The notes: generated by a model from the sequence alone, not told the origin. A DNA stretch of 6,073 nt from an uncultured Bacteroidales bacterium (GCA_946405485.1 CAMJHJ010000150.1:1-6073); one strand, 5' to 3'; numbered from the stretch's first letter, positions 1 to 5,935 are shown. Made by a program: numbers and translations.

Positions 1-403
1 TTGCCGTGGACATCAGGTGTTCCTGCAGCGCTTTCCGGTCGGCATTGAAGGCGAATTCGGCCTTCGCCTGCCTGGAAAGAAGATGTCTATATCGACGGTC
101 ACTATGGAGGTTTGTCTCGTCCCAGCCGGGACGGCCCATCAGCTTGTCCTTCCGCGCGGCGGAGCGGAGCCTGGCCGCATCCACTTTTGCCTCGCTTTTC
201 TCCAGATTAGCCTTCAACTCCTTCAATCGCTCTGCCCGTGCCTGGGCGATCTGCTCCTTCAGTGTCATTGGGGGCTGTCGCTGCGCCTTTTGCATCGCTC
301 TCTCCTGTCTCTTCCGCTTCCTGCGCTTGATTGCACTAGATATGGCGAGCTTGCCGACCCTGTAGGTGGCGTAAATCATCGCTATGGTAAGAAACGTACT
401 CAT
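1..403 (-). CDS. Membrane-anchored basic/coiled-coil protein, 3' part missing (runs off left edge)
   Basis: The frame is open from an ATG at 403 to the window edge (134 codons, no stop), so the C-terminus is missing. The protein begins MSTFLTIAMIYATYRVGKLA, a short hydrophobic N-terminal segment (about residues 2-25) that could be a membrane anchor. A strongly basic patch follows (residues about 27-34, RRKRKRQE type), which would stay in the cytoplasm. A charged, Lys/Glu/Ala-rich stretch (about residues 50-80) looks like a helical coiled coil. The ATG overlaps the TGA of the upstream 818-residue gene as ATGA, the usual sign of translational coupling, which supports both the start and the reality of this gene. 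Two plus-strand open frames cover the same bases but fit no operon logic. I do not recognise a family. A role at the inner membrane with the rest of the operon is inference. Confidence 0.72.
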   Translation of the reverse strand, partial: MSTFLTIAMIYATYRVGKLAISSAIKRRKRKRQERAMQKAQRQPPMTLKEQIAQARAERLKELKANLEKSEAKVDAARLRSAARKDKLMGRPGWDETNLHSDRRYRHLLSRQAKAEFAFNADRKALQEHLMSTA

Positions 404-2856
404 CTCTTTCGACCTTTTGTATTCTTCATATTCCGAGTCAGGGAGATGCCTATCGAGTCTTTGCTCCGTTCGATGAGCGCCTTTCCCTTAATCCGCATCG
501 CCTCGGCGAGACCGTCGGGCTTGTCCGACAGTCCGAGCTCTCTGACGAGCTTGTTCTCGAAGAACTCTTGGGAGAGAAGGTATCCTTTACGGGTGATGTG
601 CTGGACATCGATTGGCTCCGTCCGTCCGTCGGAAGGGTGGGCGAGGGCGTAACCGAGCATCGCGAACCGGTGACAGTCCATCGGATCTGATTCCGAACAC
701 ATCAGCGCGATCCTCGTGCCTTCCTGGGCACATTCACGCAGCGCTTTCATATAGCGGTTGAACTCCGGCCGATGCATGATCTGTTCGTAAGAGAGTCGTT
801 TCCTGTCATCTCCCTTTCCCTCATACTGATGTCCGCCAAGAGCTTCTCCGGCCTGTTGATACCCGATTCCGAGACTTTCTTCCAGTCTTTTCTCCAGGCG
901 GAAAGCTTTATACTGGGGGCTGAATTGCGAATTGGGGTAACTGCGTACATCTACGACGAGTTGGATACCGAACTTGCGAAGAAGTCCTTCGAACTCATTG
1001 GCGGGGAGATTGGAGTGACCAATGGTGAAGACAGAGCCGGGAAAGCTCCTCGACCAGACTGCCTCCTCGTGGGTCAAGCCCGCGTATTTTTCCCGGCTCT
1101 TTTCAGCCCGCACCTCCCGTTGCATCTCGTGCTCAGCCATCTGCGGTGCAATGTCCGGAATCACGGCAACGGCCATCTCCGCCTCCATGCCACAGAGGTC
1201 TGAAATGGCTGTGTCGATGTTGCTCGCGTATTTCAGGCGCACTCCGTCCGCATCGTGGTCTCCATCCCTCAAGGCCCGGCGCTCGCTCTCGTCCTCGATG
1301 GCTCCCCGGTCCAGGCACCAGCGGTCCAGAGATAAACGGATGTCGGCAGGGGTGTCGTTGGCGCGGAACAGGTTCATCGTGGCAAGCACGCCCTCGAGCC
1401 CTTCCACGTGCACACCGCCAGTCATGACTGAAGTGTCCACCCGTATCCGGCCGTCATTGTCCAGGACGACCCTGCCACGAAGGATGTCGCCCTGCATCAG
1501 GTCGATCCGTCGCTCGTAGACGACGGGATAGAAGGCAGATGCGAAATGGACGTGCGTCCCATCCGGCGGATCTGCATGACAGAGCTGCTCCAGTTCGTCC
1601 CGTACGCCCGAGGCGTAGTCCCGAAGTTTCTTGAACTCATTGAAATTGCTGATTCTACGCTCTTGAGACGGAAGGGCCCTTCCTGCGACATCCGTTCCTT
1701 TTCGGGTTGTCGATGTTCTGATAGAGCCGTCCTGCAACCAGAGCGCTTTGATTTCGGGACGTGGGTGTTCCGCGTAGGTCCCGTCCAGGAGCCGGCCATC
1801 CTCGTCGACCTGGAGAGAGAGCCGTTTCAGCGTCTCTTCCTGGTCCTCGGGGCGTATGATTTCGAAAGGCTTCTGCGTCATCCTACCTACTTCCTTGACG
1901 GCGTTCTCGATATCGTCGGCCCCCTCCGGGATGACATATACGCTCTGCCTTCCGTCCATCCGGATGACGGAGAAGCGCTTCCCTTCGTCGGCGGAATTCC
2001 TTTTATTTGAGACATTCTCCTCTTCAGAGATATGCTGGACGCGTCTTTCGAGGGTCGCGATTAGATCCCTATCCGTATCCGGCAGGTAATCAAGTGACTC
2101 CGAGGCGATCCCTTCGGGAATGCCGAACTCTACTTCGGCCAGGGCACCGGCGAGGAAGGCCGTCAGGCAGGTGTCACCGCCCATTGCCGTGGCCCTGCGG
2201 ATGGTCTCCTCGTAGGATTCCGATGCGAGAAAGGCGGCCAGAGCAGCCGGGATAACCTGGGATGGATCGCTGCAAGGCTTCCCATCACCGATTCCTAGTT
2301 TCCCTCCCGGTATCTGAATGACCGTCCCGTTCAGGAACGGACGCATCTCGGAAGGGGAGCGGTCCGGGTCGTATCCCGACTGCCGGAGGATGTCCTTGAG
2401 TGAATCGACAGAAGCCCCGTCTTTCACGGAAGCTAGCAACCTGACGAATACGGATGCGGCCTCCGTTAGCTCTTTTCCCGCATCTGAAGCCCGAAGGATG
2501 GCCGATGCGGAAGTGATGGCGTCAGCCAGGTTGCCGGACAGTTCGGTAATCGGCACGCATGCCGCGAGCAGTTCTGACTTGGAACGGAGACGTCCTAACG
2601 GGAGGCTGGAGTACAGCTCCTTCCAGCTTGCGATCGATTCGTCGGTCTCCGTCTTCCAGCGAGCGGTAGCCAGCGCAACGGAGCTCATCAGGCCTGGTTC
2701 CGCATGATATATGCGGCTCCGTGTCCTCCGGCCGGATCCGTCCTGGCTCACCCGGATGGAAGGGGTGAACAACGGGAAGAAGATGCTGCCGGTGTCCGGA
2801 AGCGGGTTGTCCCGATATGGGGATGCAATGATGTCCGCTGCGATGGCTCCTTTCAT
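400..2856 (-). CDS. 818-residue fusion: degenerate ADP-ribosylglycohydrolase-like domain + unknown middle + C-terminal DUF488
   Basis: Residues 1-250 resemble the ADP-ribosylglycohydrolase (DraG/ARH) family. The start MKGAIAADIIASPYRDN matches the family's N-terminal GaiiGDiiGSpyE pattern, FPLF follows at 27-30, and residues 200-250 carry the C-terminal signature (VIPAALAAFL, GGDTCLTAFLAGALAE, then GIPEGI). The TDDT metal motif is not visible, and the usual GGDTDT reads GGDTCL (226-231), so hydrolase activity is doubtful; ADP-ribose binding may remain. Residues about 280-600 match nothing I know. Residues about 608-775 are a DUF488 domain: TIGHSN (611-616), DVRSYPNSQFSPQY (636-649), LGG (673-675) and the Cys-Glu...Cys-His-Arg motif CSESDPMDCHR (720-730), all intact. 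DUF488 proteins normally stand alone at roughly 120-180 residues and their reaction is not settled. The ATG at 2856 lies 9 bp after the preceding stop; the TGA overlaps the next ATG. The domain calls are recognition by eye. Confidence 0.85.
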   Translation of the reverse strand: MKGAIAADIIASPYRDNPLPDTGSIFFPLFTPSIRVSQDGSGRRTRSRIYHAEPGLMSSVALATARWKTETDESIASWKELYSSLPLGRLRSKSELLAACVPITELSGNLADAITSASAILRASDAGKELTEAASVFVRLLASVKDGASVDSLKDILRQSGYDPDRSPSEMRPFLNGTVIQIPGGKLGIGDGKPCSDPSQVIPAALAAFLASESYEETIRRATAMGGDTCLTAFLAGALAEVEFGIPEGIASESLDYLPDTDRDLIATLERRVQHISEEENVSNKRNSADEGKRFSVIRMDGRQSVYVIPEGADDIENAVKEVGRMTQKPFEIIRPEDQEETLKRLSLQVDEDGRLLDGTYAEHPRPEIKALWLQDGSIRTSTTRKGTDVAGRALPSQERRISNFNEFKKLRDYASGVRDELEQLCHADPPDGTHVHFASAFYPVVYERRIDLMQGDILRGRVVLDNDGRIRVDTSVMTGGVHVEGLEGVLATMNLFRANDTPADIRLSLDRWCLDRGAIEDESERRALRDGDHDADGVRLKYASNIDTAISDLCGMEAEMAVAVIPDIAPQMAEHEMQREVRAEKSREKYAGLTHEEAVWSRSFPGSVFTIGHSNLPANEFEGLLRKFGIQLVVDVRSYPNSQFSPQYKAFRLEKRLEESLGIGYQQAGEALGGHQYEGKGDDRKRLSYEQIMHRPEFNRYMKALRECAQEGTRIALMCSESDPMDCHRFAMLGYALAHPSDGRTEPIDVQHITRKGYLLSQEFFENKLVRELGLSDKPDGLAEAMRIKGKALIERSKDSIGISLTRNMKNTKGRKR

Positions 2857-2865
2857 GACTGACGC

Positions 2866-3267
2866 TCAACGTTTCATCCCTCGGGAGGGCTGCTGGGATT
2901 GTGGCTCGATTCTTTCATGCAACTCAAGCTTGGCTTGATGGATGTTCTGCACCGTGCCGACGAGATACCCTCTCCGGAAGTCTTCCAAGACATCCCAGGG
3001 ACTGAATTCCTTCGACCAGTCGAGTTCCTCGCTGAATGACTCGAATCCGAGCCGGTCGGTTCCTTTCGGGTAGAAGGCCCCGAGGATATCCTCCCCGTGG
3101 CGGATGTTGACCCGCTCCGGTGTGATCTCCAGCCAATAACCGCCGAACCCTGAAAAGTCGAAGGGGACCGAGGTCCCCTTCCAACCCAGGGCGACGTACA
3201 TCTTCCCGAGGATGTCTCTGACATAATTGATGCATAGCCCGAAGGCACTATTATGCTCCTGTTCCAC
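2866..3267 (-). CDS. Unrecognised 133-residue protein in the primase/DUF3945 operon
   Basis: I do not recognise a family. The protein is soluble-looking, with no signal peptide or membrane segment. It is aromatic-rich in the middle (FDFSGFGGYWLEITPERVNI near residues 36-55), acidic around residues 78-97 (SEELDWSKEFSPWDVLEDF), and ends in a Gln/Ser/Pro-rich basic tail. The start used is GTG at 3267, 4 bp after the stop of the DUF3945-type gene. An in-frame ATG at 3201 (residue 23) is a possible alternative, but the residues before it (a Cys/Tyr/Val-containing helix-like stretch) look like real protein, so I keep the GTG. Its stop lies 9 bp before the ATG of the 818-residue gene, so it is almost certainly co-transcribed. 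Two other minus-strand frames across the same bases are weaker: they have Arg/Pro/Ser-biased composition typical of shadow frames. Confidence 0.72.
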   Translation of the reverse strand: MEQEHNSAFGLCINYVRDILGKMYVALGWKGTSVPFDFSGFGGYWLEITPERVNIRHGEDILGAFYPKGTDRLGFESFSEELDWSKEFSPWDVLEDFRRGYLVGTVQNIHQAKLELHERIEPQSQQPSRGMKR

Positions 3268-3271
3268 GGCA

Positions 3272-4117
3272 CTAGACCTTCAGTTTCGGAGTCTTCACGG
3301 TCTTCTCGACCTTCTCCGCCTTCTCCGTTTTCTCCTTGCCCGGGGCCTTCTCCGGTGCCGGTTTCTGGTTCCCGATGCCGAGGTCCACCCCAGCCTTCTC
3401 GGCTTCCTTCAGCCAGGCGGGATGGCAGGGAACCACCCGGCGACGGGCGGCGTCGAACTGGACGAACGTCGTGAAGGTCTCTCCTTCGCGGGTCTGTCCT
3501 TCGATCTTGACGGCCTTGCCTTCGGCGAGGGCATCCGCCTGCTTAGGAGTGATTTCTGCTCCGTAGATCTGGCGCTTGCGATACTCGCCGGTCTCCTTGT
3601 CCACGAACATGTTCTTGACCGCATCGACGGGAATGCCGACGAGACGGTTCGTGGGCTGATGGAATGAGACGATGTCGTACTTGATTTGGCCGGTTTCCTG
3701 GTCGCGATAACCGACAGGTTTTCCTGCATTCGCATTGGCATAGCCATGCTTCTGCTTGCCGTCCGCACCGATCCAGGACGTCCGCTCGAACAGGCCCCGG
3801 AGGATGTCGGGGGATGTGATCTTGCTTCCCTTGTAGTAGATGTCCTCCTTGGCCGGGTCTGGTTTCTTCTCGATGTTGTACATCCGGAGCGCCCAGGGCT
3901 TTCCTTCGCCGTTCGGGATTGCCCGGAGGGAGAACTGACCGGTGATGGTCTTGCTGGTGGCGCGGACCAGGTCCGTCATCTCACCGTACGCGAGCTGCTC
4001 AGCGATCTGCGGGTTCCTCTCCACAGTCGCTCGGAGATTCTCGAACTCGGAGACCGAGTTCCAGTCGATGTTGTCAAGGAGTTGCTTGACATCATCCCGT
4101 AATTGTTCATCTGCCAT
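3272..4117 (-). CDS. DUF3945-type protein of Bacteroidales mobile elements (281 residues)
   Basis: Residues 184-222 carry the pattern that marks DUF3945: IYGAEITPKQADALAEGKAV, then a KIEG-like strand, a short turn (TREGE) and a strand ending VQFDAARRR, matching the family's 'lTpeQ...L.eGktv.leg' unit. The N-terminal half (helical to about residue 60, then FSLRAIPNGEGKPWALRMYN) resembles the DUF4099-like region that often precedes DUF3945, but that match is weaker. The last 30 residues are a low-complexity Lys/Glu/Pro tail, probably disordered and able to bind nucleic acid or partners. The biochemical role of DUF3945 is unknown; its members usually sit in conjugative or integrative elements of Bacteroidales, often beside Toprim primases, as here. 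The ATG at 4117 lies inside the 3' end of the primase-like gene (11 bp overlap), indicating translational coupling. No catalytic residues can be named. Confidence 0.8.
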   Translation of the reverse strand: MADEQLRDDVKQLLDNIDWNSVSEFENLRATVERNPQIAEQLAYGEMTDLVRATSKTITGQFSLRAIPNGEGKPWALRMYNIEKKPDPAKEDIYYKGSKITSPDILRGLFERTSWIGADGKQKHGYANANAGKPVGYRDQETGQIKYDIVSFHQPTNRLVGIPVDAVKNMFVDKETGEYRKRQIYGAEITPKQADALAEGKAVKIEGQTREGETFTTFVQFDAARRRVVPCHPAWLKEAEKAGVDLGIGNQKPAPEKAPGKEKTEKAEKVEKTVKTPKLKV

Positions 4118-5126
4118 GTCTGAATGATTTAGTGGTTGATTGTTGATGGGTTTTTTCCTCTTGGATGCTAGATACGTATGCTTCGTTCAGGTCCTTGTAT
4201 TCCTTGTAGACGGTCGATCCGTCCTTGACGTCCCTGTCAACGCAGATCTCGCAGATCCGGTCGTATGCCTCCCTCCCGGCAGCATCATTGTCCATGAAGC
4301 ACCGGACTCCCTCGTGTGCTAGGAGCCAGTCCTTCGCTTTTGAGAGGTTGCTGACAGAATTTAGTACGCAGACATCAGCCCCCGGCATCATCTGGTCCCT
4401 CCAGGCTAGCCACGATAAGAAATCCATAAATCCTTCGAAGATGTAGCAGCGCTTAGATGAGAATTCAGCTTCCGTGACGATTTCGCCGGAAGGGGAGAAG
4501 GTCGTGATGTCACAGAGTGTGGTTTTCTTCGAGTTTGGCGATGTGCCCCGAAGGGCATATCCTCCGCCGTTGTTCGGGAATCCGATGACGGTGAACTGCC
4601 GGTTTGGTGCGGACTTGGGATGATAGGTCACCTGCTTACAGTAACGCTCAAGAAGCGCTCTCGGGATGCCCCGCTTGCGCTCTGCGTAGTTGACTAGATA
4701 CCCTCTGTCGAAGGTCTCGGACACTTTGTCCAAGACGATCCCAGTTGGTCGCGCCCGCTGGGTCAGCCGCTCGTGCTCCAGTTCGGGGATAAAGGTCCCG
4801 TTGATTTGGGCGAGGACGTCTAGGGCCGCCCGGTCGGAGGAAACCCCGGAAAGTCGGCGGACCATTTCCAGGCATCCGCCTCCATCGACCTTCCTGCCCT
4901 GCGAGGGCGTTCCGCCGAAATCCGCCCAGACCCATTGACCGTTGGAAAGATTGACGGTGACGCGCATTGACGGCTCCGCCTCTTCGCGGAAGGGGGAGTA
5001 ATACATATAGTTCCGGTGGGCCGTGTTCTTGCCAAAGAAGGCCAGGACTCGGTCCACCGGGGTGGAGAGCAGCATCTCCATTTCGCTGTTCGAATAGCTT
5101 GCCATCAGTGTCTTTGCTTCGGGCAC
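4107..5126 (-). CDS. Toprim-domain DNA primase-like protein with degenerate CHC2-type N-terminus
   Basis: The protein has a DnaG-like order: an N-terminal CHC2-like module (residues about 20-100), a linker, and a Toprim domain (about 224-318). The Toprim signature is complete: the acidic Glu in IFEGFMD (E231), the DxD in FMDNDAAGREA (D279, D281), and KDLNEA (311-316). These would bind Mg2+ for nucleotidyl transfer. The N-terminal module keeps the fold pattern (YYSPFREEAEPSMRV, WVWADFGG, GGGCLEMV), but the positions of the zinc-binding Cys/His are Tyr, Trp or Asp, so it probably binds no zinc. Mobile-element primases of Bacteroidales often show this. At 339 residues it lacks a helicase-binding domain. 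Its likely job is priming or processing of element DNA. The start is taken as GTG at 5126; an ATG at 5105 (residue 8) is an equally credible start. It is the first gene of the operon. Confidence 0.85.
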   Translation of the reverse strand: MPEAKTLMASYSNSEMEMLLSTPVDRVLAFFGKNTAHRNYMYYSPFREEAEPSMRVTVNLSNGQWVWADFGGTPSQGRKVDGGGCLEMVRRLSGVSSDRAALDVLAQINGTFIPELEHERLTQRARPTGIVLDKVSETFDRGYLVNYAERKRGIPRALLERYCKQVTYHPKSAPNRQFTVIGFPNNGGGYALRGTSPNSKKTTLCDITTFSPSGEIVTEAEFSSKRCYIFEGFMDFLSWLAWRDQMMPGADVCVLNSVSNLSKAKDWLLAHEGVRCFMDNDAAGREAYDRICEICVDRDVKDGSTVYKEYKDLNEAYVSSIQEEKTHQQSTTKSFRHGR

Positions 5127-5173
5127 GTGAGCCCTTCAATACCGGATGTCTCAACTTAGGGTGACTCGGACCC

Positions 5174-5204
5174 TTTGGTTTTTCAAATAAGTTTTATATT
5201 TTTG
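5174..5204 (+). promoter_or_regulatory. Bacteroides-type promoter (-33 TTTG, -7 TATTTTTG) for the HTH gene
   Basis: TTTG at 5174-5177 is followed after 19 bp by TATTTTTG at 5197-5204, a full match to the Bacteroidota primary-sigma consensus (TTTG, 19-21 bp, TAnnTTTG). Transcription would start near 5211 and give a leader of roughly 120 bases that contains the whole 5251-5295 inverted repeat before the HTH start codon. The assignment rests on motif and spacing only. Confidence 0.55.
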
Positions 5205-5250
5205 TATCAAATAGCGTATTCTAATGCGTCTGTGGCAAGTGCTTTTAGAG

Positions 5251-5295
5251 ATACGGCTTATTCTACTGTACAAAGTACGGTAAAATAAGCCGAAT
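5251..5295. repeat. Long imperfect inverted repeat (21-bp arms, 3-bp loop) in the divergent control region
   Basis: The left arm 5251-5271 and right arm 5275-5295 pair at 18 of 21 positions around the loop AAA (5272-5274). The outer block CGGCTTATT / AATAAGCCG and the inner GTAC / GTAC are perfect. There is no T-run after it on either side that would make it a typical terminator. Its site between divergent genes, next to an HTH gene, suits an operator for a dimeric or two-domain regulator. It would also lie within the leader RNA from the 5174-5204 promoter, where it could fold as a hairpin. Confidence 0.6.
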
Positions 5296-5298
5296 ATC

Positions 5299-5310
5299 CA
5301 AATATATTTG
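5299..5310. promoter_or_regulatory. 12-bp perfect palindrome CAAATATATTTG, a -7-like element on both strands
   Basis: The palindrome contains TATATTTG on the plus strand (5303-5310) and the same octamer on the minus strand (5306 down to 5299), each matching the Bacteroidota -7 consensus TAnnTTTG. The plus-strand copy would start an HTH mRNA with a very short leader; the minus-strand copy would start the primase operon near 5292, with a leader of about 165-185 bases. Neither has a TTTG at the expected -33 position, so activity may be weak or need an activator. No better minus-strand -7 element occurs between 5150 and 5330. Confidence 0.4.
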
Positions 5311-5320
5311 CTATTCGCGC

Positions 5321-5346
5321 GACGATTATTGGTATGGAAACAATGG
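5321..5346 (+). repeat. Direct repeat, left copy (partner at 5966-5993)
   Basis: This copy starts GACGATTATTGG and ends GGAAACAATGG. It is identical to 5966-5993 except for two single-base gaps and a substitution or two, with 24 of its 26 bases matched. It spans the start of the HTH gene, including both candidate ATGs (5334 and 5343). Confidence 0.65.
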
Positions 5347-5885
5347 ATAAGGAAGTGAAGGCTCCGAAGAAGCCTTACGATGCGAAAAATGTCACAAGCA
5401 CCCGAGGGTTCAAGCGAAACAACACCTGGCCCGCCAAGAACCTGAAGTTCCTGGTGGACTTCATGCAGGCGAGTAACATCAACCTCGGCGATCTTGAGCG
5501 TAAAGGCATCGGTCATCACACGTCTCTAGCGTTCCTCTTCAAGAAGGACAATATGCTCCTCTCCCTGGCCCAGAAGATCTTCGAGGCCTTTGGCTGTAAG
5601 TTAACCATCCTGCTGAAGGACAAGTCGGAAGAGAAGAAAGAGGGTCTTGGTCTCTCCAACGAGGCGGAACTTGTCTCCTTGTACTCCCAGGGCTCCCGCT
5701 TGGGCTTCCTGGATATGTATATGCGGATGCATAAGCTCACCCAGCGGAAGGTCGCGGCTGAACTTGGCAAGTCTCCGGGCACGGTCTCCTATTGGTTCAG
5801 GACGGATGACATCTACATCGCCAACCTGAAGGAGTTTGCTGATGCGTTTGGAGCGAGATTAGTAGTTGAATTTATAGAGGGTTGA
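5334..5885 (+). CDS. Tandem helix-turn-helix protein, probable transcriptional regulator (183 residues)
   Basis: The protein holds two diverged copies of one unit of about 60 residues: copy 1 at about 37-95 (LKFLVDFMQASNINLGDLER ... FEAFGCKLTILLK) and copy 2 at about 123-182 (LGFLDMYMRMHKLTQRKVAA ... FADAFGARLVVEF). Both end in a helix, then AFG, then a beta strand. Copy 2 looks like a standard XRE/Cro-type helix-turn-helix (LTQRKVAAELGKSPGTVSYWF, 135-155), with Gln/Thr/Ser/Tyr positions fit for reading DNA. Copy 1 is more degenerate (GHHTSLAFLFK). A basic N-terminal tail (residues 6-35) precedes them, and a charged linker of about 25 residues separates them. It is transcribed divergently from the minus operon, with an inverted repeat between, so auto- and operon regulation is likely by inference. 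Starts at 5334 and 5343 are both possible; the longer is used. Confidence 0.85.
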   Translation: METMDKEVKAPKKPYDAKNVTSTRGFKRNNTWPAKNLKFLVDFMQASNINLGDLERKGIGHHTSLAFLFKKDNMLLSLAQKIFEAFGCKLTILLKDKSEEKKEGLGLSNEAELVSLYSQGSRLGFLDMYMRMHKLTQRKVAAELGKSPGTVSYWFRTDDIYIANLKEFADAFGARLVVEFIEG

Positions 5886-5890
5886 CAGTT

Positions 5891-5935
5891 CATTACGAAA
5901 AAAGTCGTAACGAGAAAATACGTAATGGATAAATA
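5891..5935. repeat. Short clustered TTACG/CGTAA repeats after the HTH gene
   Basis: The AT-rich stretch holds CATTACG (5891-5897), TCGTAA (5905-5910) and CGTAATG (5921-5927), so two alternative small inverted repeats share the first arm: TTACGA/TCGTAA and CATTACG/CGTAATG. The 15-base units 5906-5920 and 5921-5935 also form an approximate tandem repeat (11 of 15 matches). It may be a binding site cluster or alternative RNA hairpins just before the terminator; I cannot tell which. Confidence 0.4.

Noticed and set aside
17..652. Plus-strand open frame of 211 codons, and a second one at 6-365
   Set aside because: They lie opposite the 3' end of the 818-residue gene and the coupled membrane-protein gene. 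Their Leu/Arg/Ser/Pro bias is typical of a shadow frame in GC-rich coding DNA, and no promoter or family pattern is seen.
2522..2869. Minus-strand frame of 115 codons overlapping the start of the 818-residue gene
   Set aside because: The His/Arg/Pro/Ser-rich composition is that of a shifted frame; the ARH-like signature is in the other frame, with an ATG at 2856.
3227..3667. Plus-strand frame of 146 codons opposite the DUF3945 gene
   Set aside because: It is the antisense reading of the Lys/Glu-rich tail and the DUF3945 unit, giving a Leu-rich pseudo-hydrophobic sequence that is not a real membrane protein.
5251..5295. The inverted repeat as an intrinsic terminator
   Set aside because: The stem is AT-rich in its middle and has no T-run on either side, and it lies upstream of a divergent gene pair rather than after a gene.
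5151..5519. Minus-strand open frame of 122 codons crossing the divergent control region
   Set aside because: It runs opposite the HTH coding sequence and through the promoter and inverted repeat. Its C-terminal half is the translation of AT-rich control DNA, and it has no recognisable domain.
5886..5935. A CRISPR array or formal iteron origin
   Set aside because: The repeat units are only 5-15 bases, imperfect, and too few; there is no spacer structure and no Rep-type gene in the window.
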